Shown in pieces: positions 6,301 to 14,601 of a stretch of DNA of 24,504 nt. This DNA is from CAYGTK01 sp964352775 (lineage in GTDB: Bacteria > Bacteroidota > Bacteroidia > Chitinophagales > CAIOSU01), in assembly GCA_964352775.1 (NCBI GenBank), contig CAYGTK010000034.1, positions 1 to 24,504 on the forward strand. Direction: 5' to 3'. Both the position numbers and the translations under genes were made by a program. How positions within the stretch are numbered: position 1 is the stretch's first letter; each line of letters starts with the position of its first letter. The notes beneath the pieces were generated by a model. The model searched no databases, was not told where the DNA came from, and worked only from the letters and a program-made list of their open reading frames with translations.

Positions 6301-8326
6301 ATCCCACTATAAGCTGCTGACCAACGCTAATATCGTCACTTTCCAGCTTATTCCAATCTTTCAGCCGCCTAATACTTACATCATAAAGTTTTGATATGCT
6401 GTAAAGCCCCTCACCAGGCATAACAGTATGCACCTTAGTAGGTACATCTTTTTCAACCTCGCTAGCCGGAAGCCCTTCAAAATTTGGAGCCGCTGATTTA
6501 GGCTCTGCTTGCTTTACCGTTGAAGACTTTGGCTCTTCCACAAATAATACTTGACCAGGACTTATCGCATAGCTAGGTAGTTGATTCCAACTCTTTAGCT
6601 CGTTAACACTTATGCTATATTTTTTTGCTATGGCAAACATCGTTTCGCCTTTGGCTACAGTATGCGTTTTACCGCCAACCTCTTTCTTCTCCTCTACAAC
6701 TTCAGGGGTTTTTATTGTTGGTTCTTTAACTATTGGTGCAGGGGCTGGCGGGCCTGTTGATGGATCTGGTTTTACCTCTTCCTTTTTCTTTTCAACCACT
6801 TCTTCTTCAACAATAGGCTTCTCTTTTTCTTCAGCAGCAGCGGGTTCTTTTACAACCTCTTTCACGGTTTCAACCACTTTAGGAGTTTTAGTTGCTGGTG
6901 GAGCAGGGGTTGGTTTCTCGGCACCGTTATAATATCCTACTAGTAGCTGTTGGCCAACCGTAAGGTTATTGTCTTTCATGTTGTTCCAAGCCTTTATCTG
7001 ATCAACAGCTACACCGTATTCTCGAGATACCTTGTAAAGCGTCTCCTTTGGTTGAACTGTATGATACATAGGGGGAACAACACTACCCGGTTCGGTTGAA
7101 GGCTCTTTAATTATCTTATCCTTAAGTGCTGGCGGAGCGGGCTTTTCTTTAACCACAGGTGGAGTAGGAGTAGAGCTAGGGGTTGGTGTTACTTTTTTTG
7201 CAACCTCCTTTTCCGTTTTCATCTCATCAATTTGATCAACCGCTATCCACTTACCATCTACAAAACGTTCTTTTGGTTGTATAGTGGATGTTGGTTCTTT
7301 AGGCTTCTCTTCTTTTTTTACCTCTCGCTTAACGGCGCGTAGCTCATCTTGAATTGCCGCACGCTTTTCTTGCAATATTTGCTCTTCCGATTTAACATTT
7401 GGCTTTTTGTGGTTCTTCTTCCTAAGTGTAAGTCGCTCACCAACAATGGCTTCCTCCCCTACTTCCATAAGGTTCAACTTGTAGAGCGAGGTTAGCTTTA
7501 TGCCCTCTTTCTGAGAAATAGAACGCATGTTCTCATTAGGCTTCACTTCGTGAATTCGGCTGTAGCCTTTTTTCTTTTTAGGTTGTAAATAGATTTTTGA
7601 ACCTTCTTTTATTAGCTCTCTTTCCGACCCCTCTTCAAAGTCATTGTACTTAAGTATCTGTCGAGTATTCATTTGGTATCTATCAGCTATTGTGATAGAA
7701 TTATCCCCAGGTTGAGAAACCACGGTTTTTACACCATTGTATAAGAAAATGCGGTTGTTTAGGGTTTTTAGAAAACTTTCTTTATCCAGTTTTTTGTACT
7801 CGCTTTTAACGTTGTCGTACTGGGTCAGTTTACGGTCTTCAATTATTCTTATCAGCAGCACGGAATATTTCGGGTTGGTAGCATAGCCTGCTTTCTGTAG
7901 CCCTTTTGCCCAGCCTTTGTAATCCTTTTGGTCTAGCTTAAAGAGAAAAGCGTAACGATCTCTATTCTTTAAGAAATCAGAATGGTCGCGGAACGACTCT
8001 GTGGGCGATTTGTATACTCTGAAGCATTCGTCCTTAGCATCATCATCCATGTAGTAACCCTTACCAGTCCAACCCTTATGGCATTTTATACCAAAATGGT
8101 TATTGGCCTTTTTAGCAAGGGCGCTATTACCAAAGTTAGATTCTAGAATTCCTTGGGCTAAAGTAATACTGGCGGGTACACCCGTTCGGCGCATTTCACT
8201 TTTTGCCAAGGCGGAGTAGGTTTCAATATACTGCTCTATCGATGTTTTTTTAACATCACCAGAACGCTGGGCAAAAGAGGCGCTGGTTAGGCCTATGAGC
8301 ACTAAAACGGAAAAAAGTATTCTCAT
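6293..8326 (-). CDS. Secreted N-acetylglucosaminidase (GH73) with five LysM repeats
   Basis: 677 residues. Residues 1-20 are a signal peptide ending SASFAQ. Residues ~28-170 form a mannosyl-glycoprotein endo-beta-N-acetylglucosaminidase-like (GH73/FlgJ-type) domain with the expected catalytic Glu62 in ITLAQGILESNFGNS, and with NNHFGIKC (75-82), which typifies this group. Five LysM peptidoglycan-binding repeats follow at about 200-250, 256-303, 420-465, 553-597 and 631-675; the first two are divergent. They are joined by long linkers rich in Pro, Lys, Glu and Thr (~304-417, 470-550, 598-628). The likely role is cleavage of glycan strands during wall turnover or growth in the periplasm. It heads the run that continues into hpt. 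Confidence 0.9.
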   Translation of the reverse strand: MRILFSVLVLIGLTSASFAQRSGDVKKTSIEQYIETYSALAKSEMRRTGVPASITLAQGILESNFGNSALAKKANNHFGIKCHKGWTGKGYYMDDDAKDECFRVYKSPTESFRDHSDFLKNRDRYAFLFKLDQKDYKGWAKGLQKAGYATNPKYSVLLIRIIEDRKLTQYDNVKSEYKKLDKESFLKTLNNRIFLYNGVKTVVSQPGDNSITIADRYQMNTRQILKYNDFEEGSERELIKEGSKIYLQPKKKKGYSRIHEVKPNENMRSISQKEGIKLTSLYKLNLMEVGEEAIVGERLTLRKKNHKKPNVKSEEQILQEKRAAIQDELRAVKREVKKEEKPKEPTSTIQPKERFVDGKWIAVDQIDEMKTEKEVAKKVTPTPSSTPTPPVVKEKPAPPALKDKIIKEPSTEPGSVVPPMYHTVQPKETLYKVSREYGVAVDQIKAWNNMKDNNLTVGQQLLVGYYNGAEKPTPAPPATKTPKVVETVKEVVKEPAAAEEKEKPIVEEEVVEKKKEEVKPDPSTGPPAPAPIVKEPTIKTPEVVEEKKEVGGKTHTVAKGETMFAIAKKYSISVNELKSWNQLPSYAISPGQVLFVEEPKSSTVKQAEPKSAAPNFEGLPASEVEKDVPTKVHTVMPGEGLYSISKLYDVSIRRLKDWNKLESDDISVGQQLIVGYE

Positions 8327-8342
8327 ATGAATGAATGAAATT

Positions 8343-8350
8343 CAAAATTA
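8343..8350 (-). promoter_or_regulatory. -7 box (TAATTTTG) for the LysM glucosaminidase operon
   Basis: Exact TAnnTTTG match on the minus strand, ending 16 bases before the ATG at 8326. The -33 region is occupied by the hairpin at 8360-8373 and shows no TTG. Confidence 0.5.
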
Positions 8351-8359
8351 GCCATAATA

Positions 8360-8399
8360 GGCTGTGGGCAGCCTTGTATTATCCACAGCAACAAGCTGT
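8360..8399. other. Two tandem inverted repeats and a consensus DnaA box
   Basis: Between the methyltransferase stop and the LysM-gene promoter lie two short perfect dyads: GGCTG-tggg-CAGCC at 8360-8373 and ACAGC-aacaa-GCTGT at 8385-8399. The latter begins on the base after the methyltransferase TAG on the minus strand. TTATCCACA, the DnaA-box consensus, is at 8379-8387 on the plus strand, overlapping the second dyad. No U-run follows either stem, so a classic intrinsic terminator is not evident. They could weakly terminate transcription or regulate the downstream promoter. Confidence 0.4.
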
Positions 8400-9038
8400 C
8401 TATACAGTTTTTCGAGCGATCATTAGGCCATCGCGCAAGGGCAGAAGGAAGTTAGTAACACGATAGTCTTCGTTTATTTTGATGTTGTAGTTGTGTAGCG
8501 CAAGGGTGTCTTTATCCATTTTTTCATTCAGCACCTTGCCGCTCCACAAAACGTTATCAGCAACTATCAAGCCTCCCGTTGCTACTTTATCAAACACAAG
8601 GTCATAGTAATTAGCATAGTTGATCTTGTCTGCATCAATAAACACTAAGTCAAACACTACATCTAGTGTAGGTATTATTTCCAAAGCATTTCCAATGTGC
8701 ATAGTGATTTTATCGGTCAACCCTTCTTGATAGAAATACTTTTGGGTAATTGGTTGCAACTCCTCATTTATGTCAATGGTGTGCAGGTGTCCATCAGGCA
8801 TTAGCCCAGAAGCTAAATTAATGGCGGAGTAACCAGTATAGGTGCCAACCTCTAAAATATACTTTGGCCGAGCCATAAAGCTTAACATACTTAAAAAGCT
8901 GCCTTGCAGATGGCCTGAAAGCATTTGCGGCATCAACACCTTTAAGTGTGTTTCTCTATTTAGTGACGAAAGTGCCTCACTTTCAGGCGTGCTGAATCGC
9001 TCGCAGTATTCTTCTATTGATCTATCTACTAGTTTCAT
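8400..9038 (-). CDS. SAM-dependent O-methyltransferase (caffeoyl-CoA/catechol-type)
   Basis: 212 residues, typical of class I O-methyltransferases of the Methyltransf_3 type. The SAM-binding motif I is ILEVGTYTGYSAINLA (61-76), the acidic ribose-binding residue lies in LHTIDINEE (85-93), the metal-binding region is VFIDADK (132-138), and DNVLWSGKV (161-169) matches the family's DNxLW motif. Such enzymes methylate hydroxyl groups of phenolic or other small molecules in a divalent-metal-dependent way. The bacterial substrate is not predictable here. It is downstream of the SDR-like gene with a 7-base gap, so the two are likely cotranscribed. Confidence 0.92.
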   Translation of the reverse strand: MKLVDRSIEEYCERFSTPESEALSSLNRETHLKVLMPQMLSGHLQGSFLSMLSFMARPKYILEVGTYTGYSAINLASGLMPDGHLHTIDINEELQPITQKYFYQEGLTDKITMHIGNALEIIPTLDVVFDLVFIDADKINYANYYDLVFDKVATGGLIVADNVLWSGKVLNEKMDKDTLALHNYNIKINEDYRVTNFLLPLRDGLMIARKTV

Positions 9039-9045
9039 TGTAATG

Positions 9046-9600
9046 TTATGGTCTTAATTCCCAAGGGTGGGTTTGTCCTATAATGGTGTGTTTCTTATCA
9101 TTTTCAATGGCATCAACCGCACCTGAACTTATCTCTGCATGGGTAAGCCATCGGGAATGATCTTGCTCCCGTTTATAGCCTAAAATTATTTCTCGGTATT
9201 CAATTCCCAATAAACCGTTAAGATTTTCTCGGATGGTTTTCTCTGTGCTATCTGGTTGAGCAGAAGCGCTGCCCAAAATTAAGAATAGTCTGATGTTCTG
9301 GTCTTTTTCTGCAAGCCATTTTGCCAATGATAGGGGAATAGCCTCCACCTCACCATGTATCCAAGCTACAACGGTGGTAATGGGGGTTTTATTCTGAAAA
9401 AGAGGGGAGAGTGTGTTTGTGAAAGAAGAGAAGTGAGTGTAATTAGCAGATAGTCCTTTGATGTTCGTAGAAACGGCTTCTAATAGGTTTAGCTTGTTTG
9501 TGTTACGGCCAATAACCGTTACCAAACTTTTATGTGCCAACTGTGTACAGCACTCGCGTAGCATTCCGCTACCACCAATTACAAGCAGATGTTGTTGCAT
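9046..9600 (-). CDS. Short Rossmann-fold SDR-like protein
   Basis: 184 residues. The N-terminus HLLVIGGSGMLRECC is a Rossmann nucleotide-binding start, and VTVIGRNTNKL (27-37) fits strand 2 with an Arg that could select NADP(H). The usual SDR YxxxK catalytic pair is not present. The C-terminus RWLTHAEISSGAVDAI and the closing HTIIGQTHPWELRP resemble a family of ~180-residue proteins labelled short-chain dehydrogenase in other bacteria. Function is unknown; NAD(P)-binding is inference from the fold. The ATG is at 9600 and the gene probably belongs with the methyltransferase 7 bases downstream and the small gene 28 bases upstream. Confidence 0.72.
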   Translation of the reverse strand: MQQHLLVIGGSGMLRECCTQLAHKSLVTVIGRNTNKLNLLEAVSTNIKGLSANYTHFSSFTNTLSPLFQNKTPITTVVAWIHGEVEAIPLSLAKWLAEKDQNIRLFLILGSASAQPDSTEKTIRENLNGLLGIEYREIILGYKREQDHSRWLTHAEISSGAVDAIENDKKHTIIGQTHPWELRP

Positions 9601-9628
9601 TACACAAATGTAAGCAACCAGTAGTGTG

Positions 9629-9859
9629 TTATATCACACGAAGCTTACGTAAACGATAATGTCGCATAAGGTCAGCTTGGTCACTATCAGAATCGCTTTC
9701 TAAAAAGCTAACCATTTTTTTGAGTAGGTCAGCCTCTACAATAAGTGAATTTCTTCTAGCTTCCTGCGCTAGCTTACCCAATTTATTGGCAAGCAAACTC
9801 TTTGAAACGGTCCTTTTTAAGAACGCTTGTTTCTCTATTGGGTCATTCATGTCTTTCAT
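9629..9859 (-). CDS. Small protein of unknown function
   Basis: 76 residues from the ATG at 9859 (MKDMNDPIEK). I do not recognise the family. The protein is helical and basic, with KRTVSKSLLANKLGKLAQEARRN, an acidic SDSDSDQ patch, and a very basic end (RHYRLRKLRVI), which could suit nucleic-acid or ribosome contact, but that is only a guess. A longer reading from TTG at 9907 exists, but it lies in the divergent promoter region. The stop codon sits in the loop of a small GTGTG/CACAC dyad at 9624-9639. Codon use looks like that of its neighbours, and the SDR-like gene follows 28 bases downstream. Confidence 0.55.
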   Translation of the reverse strand: MKDMNDPIEKQAFLKRTVSKSLLANKLGKLAQEARRNSLIVEADLLKKMVSFLESDSDSDQADLMRHYRLRKLRVI

Positions 9860-9912
9860 AGTCTCGGTTTTATAGTTCTTGCTTATAGAAGGCAATTTTG
9901 ATGCCAAATACT

Positions 9913-9920
9913 TATTTTTG
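9913..9920 (+). promoter_or_regulatory. Distal -7 box (TATTTTTG) upstream of the metalloprotease gene
   Basis: Exact TAnnTTTG match on the plus strand, 146 bases before the ATG at 10067. It would give a long leader containing the dyad at 9987-10002. Whether it is used is unknown. Confidence 0.3.
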
Positions 9921-9986
9921 GAACCCCACCTACCATTATATAACTACATAACAGCACCGTTTTAGTATTCAGAACAGTCATTTTTT

Positions 9987-10002
9987 GGTCATGCTTATGA
10001 CC
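9987..10002. promoter_or_regulatory. Perfect dyad GGTCAT-GCTT-ATGACC, possible operator
   Basis: A 6-base inverted repeat with a 4-base spacer lies 30 bases upstream of the proximal -7 box of the metalloprotease gene, in the divergent region 9860-10066. Its position suits an activator or repressor site, or a hairpin in the leader of a transcript from the distal promoter. No regulator can be named. Confidence 0.35.
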
Positions 10003-10031
10003 TCATGCGAACTCGGGCTGCACTAAACTTG

Positions 10032-10039
10032 TATGTTTG
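10032..10039 (+). promoter_or_regulatory. Proximal -7 box (TATGTTTG) for the M43 protease gene
   Basis: Exact TAnnTTTG match ending 27 bases before the ATG at 10067. It covers the in-frame TTG at 10037 that would otherwise allow a longer reading, so the ATG is preferred. Confidence 0.5.
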
Positions 10040-10066
10040 TATAACTACTTTCAGATAAATAAGATA

Positions 10067-12124
10067 ATGAGACGTCTACTATTTTTACTTGCGCTAGCCT
10101 TTCCATTTATTGTTTCTGCCCAAGACCGCACCTGTCATTATGATGAGGTTGTTGCCGAAATGAGGAAGAGCGACCCTAACATTGATCAGCGTTTGATGGA
10201 TATTCGTAACAACGCAAAACAATGGGCTCGTGAGGCTGCAACTCAAAAAAGAGGACAACGCGCCACTATATTTATTCCTACAGTGGTTCACGTAATGCAT
10301 AACGGTGAGGCTGTAGGTACTGCGCCAAATATTTCCGACGATTGGATCATGTCTCAAATAGCAGTGCTCAATGAAGACTATCAAGCTACAAATGCAGATC
10401 TAACGGATGTGCCAAGCTATTTCCAGCCAGTTATAGGAGACATGGATGTGCAGTTTGTTATGGCTATTTTAGACCCGAATGGTAATTCTACTAATGGAAT
10501 AGACCGTGTAGATATGGGTGGAAGTAATTGGTCAGACAATCAAAAGCCAGGAACTATTTGGAACCCAGAAGAGTATCTTAATATTTGGGTAGCAGACCTG
10601 GGTGGAAACCCCTTGGGTTATGCAACTCCACCAGGTGGAAACCCAAATACTGATGGTGTAGTGTGTGATTACCGTTATTATGGGCGCACACCTGATAACC
10701 CATTGAATAACGATTTTAACCTAGGTAGAACGGCAACTCATGAAGTAGGTCACTGGTTAAACTTAGCGCATACTTTTCAGGGTAGTTGCTCTGGAACTAC
10801 TGCAAATAATTGTGGAAATGCAGGTGATGGTATTTGTGATACCCCCCCTACAGATGGACCTAATTACGGTTGTTTTTTAAACAATGTAAATACCTGTACA
10901 GAAACACCTGTGGATCAGCCCGACATGCAAATGAACTACATGGATTATTTGGATGACGAGTGTTTGATCATGTTCACACAAGAGCAGGCAGATGTAATGT
11001 TAGGGGTGTTAAACACTGTGCGTAGCGGCATATTAACCAGTCCAGCAAGCGGCGGTGCAGGTGCGTTTAGTTATAGTGGTCAAGTAATTGATGCGATTAC
11101 TAATCAGCCAGTTGCTAATGCGGGAGTTGTGTTTGCAAGTAGCACCTACACGTTTGAATTAACTACCGACGCTAATGGTAATTTCAGTTCACCAGCATTT
11201 CGTGCAGGTTCTTACACAGTATATGCGGGCAGGTGGGGTTACATGACAAAATTATATGACCTAGCATTCAATTTAGATAGCATTTCAAGTGGGTTAACTA
11301 TTCCTATTGATCCGGGTGTGTATTACGACGATTTCTTGATGGATTTTGGTTGGATATCCACAAGCAACCAAGCAACAACAGGCTTTTGGTCAAGAGGTGT
11401 TCCTTTAGAAACCACATCAGGTGGAGAGATCAGCAACCCTGGTACAGATGCAGCAGATGATTTTGAAGACCGTTGTTATGTTACTGGAAACGGTGGTGGT
11501 GGAGCTGGAAATGATGATGTGGATGATGGTACCGTTATCTTGATTTCCCCAATTATTAACGCTACACTATTTAACGATCCGTATTTAACTTTTGAAAGTT
11601 GGTTCTACAATGGTGGTGGTAATGGCGGCCCAATTGACGACACGTTAACCATAAGTTTAAGTAATGGTATTAATGTTGAAGTATTGGAAAAAACGGCTGC
11701 TTTGGCTAACAACTGGTCAGCGAGTAAATACCGTATGAGAACTATAATGCTATTGACTGATAGTATGAGACTTATAGTTGAAACAGCAGATCTAGGTGAT
11801 GGGCACTTGGTGGAAGCTGGTTTTGACTTTTTTAGAGTTGGAGATTCTTCATTAGTTAGTGTAAACTCTGTAGATGGGCTTAACGACGTTGTAAATGTTT
11901 ATCCAAACCCAACTACGGGACGGTTGAATATAGCTGTTGGTCAAGTTAATGAGCAAGTATCCATAACTGTGTTTGATATGGTTGGAAAGCAGGTTTATAA
12001 CTCTCAAGCACTAGGCAGTAAAAATATTCAATTAGACCTGAACAATTCTCAAAATGGAACGTACTTCGTTCAAGTGCGCTCGGGCAATGAAGTGACTACT
12101 AAAAAGGTAAGCCTGCTGAAATAG
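10067..12124 (+). CDS. Secreted M43 (pappalysin-type) zinc metalloprotease with T9SS sorting domain
   Basis: 685 residues. The signal peptide is residues 1-19 (MRRLLFLLALAFPFIVSAQ). The M43 catalytic domain spans about 65-325: the zinc motif HEVGHWLNLAH lies at 225-235, with Asn where the canonical HExxHxxGxxH has Gly (common in Bacteroidota members), and the Met-turn segment follows at MQMNYMDY (287-294). CDTPPTDGPNYGC between them fits the family's Cys-rich loops. A carboxypeptidase-regulatory-like beta-sandwich (~335-395, SGQVIDAITNQPVANAG) comes next, then a beta-rich region (~420-595), then a type A T9SS sorting domain (~605-685, VYPNPTTGRLNI to KKVSLLK). It is exported to the surface or medium to cut proteins. 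Confidence 0.93.
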   Translation: MRRLLFLLALAFPFIVSAQDRTCHYDEVVAEMRKSDPNIDQRLMDIRNNAKQWAREAATQKRGQRATIFIPTVVHVMHNGEAVGTAPNISDDWIMSQIAVLNEDYQATNADLTDVPSYFQPVIGDMDVQFVMAILDPNGNSTNGIDRVDMGGSNWSDNQKPGTIWNPEEYLNIWVADLGGNPLGYATPPGGNPNTDGVVCDYRYYGRTPDNPLNNDFNLGRTATHEVGHWLNLAHTFQGSCSGTTANNCGNAGDGICDTPPTDGPNYGCFLNNVNTCTETPVDQPDMQMNYMDYLDDECLIMFTQEQADVMLGVLNTVRSGILTSPASGGAGAFSYSGQVIDAITNQPVANAGVVFASSTYTFELTTDANGNFSSPAFRAGSYTVYAGRWGYMTKLYDLAFNLDSISSGLTIPIDPGVYYDDFLMDFGWISTSNQATTGFWSRGVPLETTSGGEISNPGTDAADDFEDRCYVTGNGGGGAGNDDVDDGTVILISPIINATLFNDPYLTFESWFYNGGGNGGPIDDTLTISLSNGINVEVLEKTAALANNWSASKYRMRTIMLLTDSMRLIVETADLGDGHLVEAGFDFFRVGDSSLVSVNSVDGLNDVVNVYPNPTTGRLNIAVGQVNEQVSITVFDMVGKQVYNSQALGSKNIQLDLNNSQNGTYFVQVRSGNEVTTKKVSLLK

Positions 12125-12135
12125 TAGGGGTTGCT

Positions 12136-13782
12136 TTAAAGCTTAACCACCTTAGTAGTAATTACAAAATCACCTTGGGTGGCTGTAATGTAATATACCC
12201 CAGCGGTTAATTTCGCTTTAACGGCATCTACCTCGTAGCGATAATTACTAGGTTTAACTATACCCTCATATATCTTTTGGATTAGCTTGCCTTCAGCATT
12301 GTATAACCCAACTGTAGCAAAATCTCTTTTTGGCGCTGCAAACTCCACGTATATCATTTCGTCAAAAGGATTAGGGTAGGCAGCTAATGCATCTCCACTT
12401 TCACGAGGGGTTATTTCTTCTATCGATACAGGAGTAGAACCATCAGGTTTGATGATGGTGAACTCGTCTAGGATGTTGCCATTAGAGCGAAGGTATTTGG
12501 CATCAAGGCGGTTACCATCCACGTCTATTACTAGTGATCCGTATACACCTTGTCCAGCGTCGCCAAAGTACATGGCTGGATAATCTAGGTCAGCTTGGTC
12601 TCTGCTGCTGCCAGCGTTGCCACAAACCGAGTAAATAGTGCCTTTGGCAGAATCGGGGTGTAAGTATTTCACGTAGTGCTCACCTAAGTCAAAGTTCCCG
12701 CTATTACCATTTACTAGATGCTGGTTAGGGTCCCAGTCATCAGAATCACCATAGTGTCCATTGATCAGGTACGAACGTTCATAAACGTGACTATGCCCAT
12801 TCAACACCAAGTCTACATTGTATTGCTCTAGTATAGGTATGATGTTTTCGCGCATAGCCTCCATAAATACTTCAAAAAAATCATCGCTATCGTGAGATCC
12901 TTTAGAATATGGCGGTTGGTGAAAGTAGGCTATCACCCACTCCTTGTCGTTATTCTGAAGGTCTTGCTCTAGCCACTGTGTCATAGGTGAACCACCAAAT
13001 CCACCAAGATCAAGAGCACCAGTATATTCTTGTAGCTCAGAGTTAATGGCAAGAAAATGAACGTTTCCATAGTCGAATGAATAATACAACTCACTACCCG
13101 ATGGTGTTCCACCAGCCTCACCTTGTTCGGGCAGTGTCATTATGTCGAAATAAGGGCCATTGTGAGTTGTGGGGTCGTCTAATCGATTTACACTATTGTA
13201 ATCGTGATTACCAGGAACAGGGTAAAAAGGTAAGAATCGGAAGATGCTGTCGTAACCATAGTAGTCATCAAATATCTTGGCTTGATATTCTGCATCTGTT
13301 CCGTCGTCGTAAGCGTTGTCTCCCATCCAAAGCCACACGTCTGTGGGACTACCTTTAGTGTATTCCATGTACGATTCCCACACATCATGCTGGCCCTGGT
13401 TGGCCTTTCCCATGTCGCCAATTACCCAAATTCGTGTTGGCGTAACGGTTCCTGGCATAGGGTGTGTACGGAAATGATGCCATCCATCACCCCCAACTAT
13501 TTTCGTGTTATCGTAACCAACAGCGTAGTAATACTTAGCCTCTGGTGCCAAACTTGAAATAAGCACCTCATGGTCAGTCACAGAGTTATTTATCACAATT
13601 TCTTCTTGCAGATCATTAGGGTCGGTACCATACCAAACCTTGGTAGCGGTAGCTTGATCGGTGCGCCATTTTATTACAATGCTATTATCGGTAGGGCTTT
13701 GTAAATACGGCCCACGCAAAAGTTGCTGAGCATAAATTGAAAACACGCTTAAAAGAAGTAGAAGGGTGGATAAAGAACGCAT
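12136..13782 (-). CDS. Purple-acid-phosphatase-like metallophosphoesterase with T9SS sorting domain
   Basis: 548 residues from the ATG at 13782. The signal peptide is 1-19 (MRSLSTLLLLLSVFSIYAQ). An N-terminal fibronectin-III-like domain (~20-108) precedes the metallophosphoesterase domain. All seven expected metal ligands of the purple acid phosphatase set can be placed: Asp123 (GDMG), Asp155 and Tyr158 (GDNAYDDG), Asn192 (GNHD), His288 (YFHQ), His330 and His332 (GHSH). A C-terminal T9SS domain (~455-548) contains AAYPNPFDEMIYVEF and ends TTKVVKL. It should hydrolyse phosphoesters outside the cell. A longer reading to TTG at 13815 would displace the signal peptide. The stop is 11 bases from that of the convergent protease gene. 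Confidence 0.92.
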   Translation of the reverse strand: MRSLSTLLLLLSVFSIYAQQLLRGPYLQSPTDNSIVIKWRTDQATATKVWYGTDPNDLQEEIVINNSVTDHEVLISSLAPEAKYYYAVGYDNTKIVGGDGWHHFRTHPMPGTVTPTRIWVIGDMGKANQGQHDVWESYMEYTKGSPTDVWLWMGDNAYDDGTDAEYQAKIFDDYYGYDSIFRFLPFYPVPGNHDYNSVNRLDDPTTHNGPYFDIMTLPEQGEAGGTPSGSELYYSFDYGNVHFLAINSELQEYTGALDLGGFGGSPMTQWLEQDLQNNDKEWVIAYFHQPPYSKGSHDSDDFFEVFMEAMRENIIPILEQYNVDLVLNGHSHVYERSYLINGHYGDSDDWDPNQHLVNGNSGNFDLGEHYVKYLHPDSAKGTIYSVCGNAGSSRDQADLDYPAMYFGDAGQGVYGSLVIDVDGNRLDAKYLRSNGNILDEFTIIKPDGSTPVSIEEITPRESGDALAAYPNPFDEMIYVEFAAPKRDFATVGLYNAEGKLIQKIYEGIVKPSNYRYEVDAVKAKLTAGVYYITATQGDFVITTKVVKL

Positions 13783-13861
13783 AAGGCATTTGTTTGCCCT
13801 AAAGTTAATGCACAAGCGTCAAAGTATCAGGAAGTTGCCCTATATGTAGGTGGGGTGCGCG

Positions 13862-14518
13862 TTAAATGATCGTTACGGGAAAGTACCTGCCAACTTCTTT
13901 TCCACTGCCATTATAATGATCGATCAGCACCCCCAAGTTTCTATAGAGAAGATCTACCAATGGTTTTCGAGTAGTATCTACTTCCTGAGAGATCCCATCT
14001 ATTTGGTCATCTTTCTGATATTGAAGGCTACGTACTTTATTGAAACGTTCAAAAAAATCGAGTGCATCAAGTTGAATGGTTTTGTACTGGGGGTATTTTT
14101 CTAAGGTAATGGCTAATTCACCAACGGCCTTAATCCGATTCTCTACAGAACCCTGCTGAAATGGTCTTCTTCCTTTTGGGAAAAGAGCTTTGTAATCAGG
14201 CGACTCATAACCAAAGTCTTTAAGTATTGGGGCGTTCCATTCTTGAATTTTACTTCCACGTAATTCTACCACTAATTGGTCGGTTCGTTTGGTGCTGCCC
14301 TTTGCAATACTTCGGGTGGCATGCCAACGACCATACTCTGCCTTAAAATGATTGAAGGGTAACTTTGTCCTTTCTAATAGTGCATTCAAAACCATATCGT
14401 CTCCAGCCTCAAGCGCATTCATATGGTGCTCGGCTATCTCTAATAGTAGCTTTCGGTTCTTTCTAGTAAGCTGGTCAAAAGGATTAACAAGGTATATCCA
14501 ATCTCGTCTGCGAGGCAT
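13862..14518 (-). CDS. Unknown conserved-looking protein
   Basis: 218 residues from an ATG (MPRRRDWIYLVNPFDQ). I do not recognise a family. It has no signal peptide or membrane segment, is basic, and is predicted by eye to be mostly helical. Features seen: an N-terminal segment with LLEIAEHHMNALEAGDD, a middle part rich in Lys, Arg and Gly (TRSIAKGSTKRTDQLVVEL; FPKGRRPFQQGS), then a helical region (AVGELAITLEKYPQYKTIQLDALDFFERFNKV) and a C-terminus KEVGRYFPVTII. Codon use resembles its neighbours. It is divergent from the MBL-fold gene and upstream of the phosphatase gene with a 79-base gap that holds the phosphatase promoter region. Confidence 0.7.
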   Translation of the reverse strand: MPRRRDWIYLVNPFDQLTRKNRKLLLEIAEHHMNALEAGDDMVLNALLERTKLPFNHFKAEYGRWHATRSIAKGSTKRTDQLVVELRGSKIQEWNAPILKDFGYESPDYKALFPKGRRPFQQGSVENRIKAVGELAITLEKYPQYKTIQLDALDFFERFNKVRSLQYQKDDQIDGISQEVDTTRKPLVDLLYRNLGVLIDHYNGSGKEVGRYFPVTII

Positions 14519-14601
14519 AGTTTATTGTTTGGTCGGCGTGAAAATACAAAGGCATTATGCGTGAACCAAACCTATAAAATAACCTTGTCTATATTTACCC
14601 C

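Noticed and set aside
6612..6932. 106-codon plus-strand open frame, Ser/Thr/Gly-rich
   Set aside because: Antisense of the Pro/Lys/Glu linker of the LysM glucosaminidase; low complexity, no start signals.
12133..12142. Palindrome GCTTTAAAGC between the two convergent T9SS genes as a terminator
   Set aside because: The dyad has almost no loop and a 2-base bulge in its outer arms, so a stable hairpin is unlikely.
14590..14597. TATATTTA as a -7 box for the MBL-like gene
   Set aside because: It has a mismatch at the last base and lies so close to the ATG that the transcript would be leaderless.
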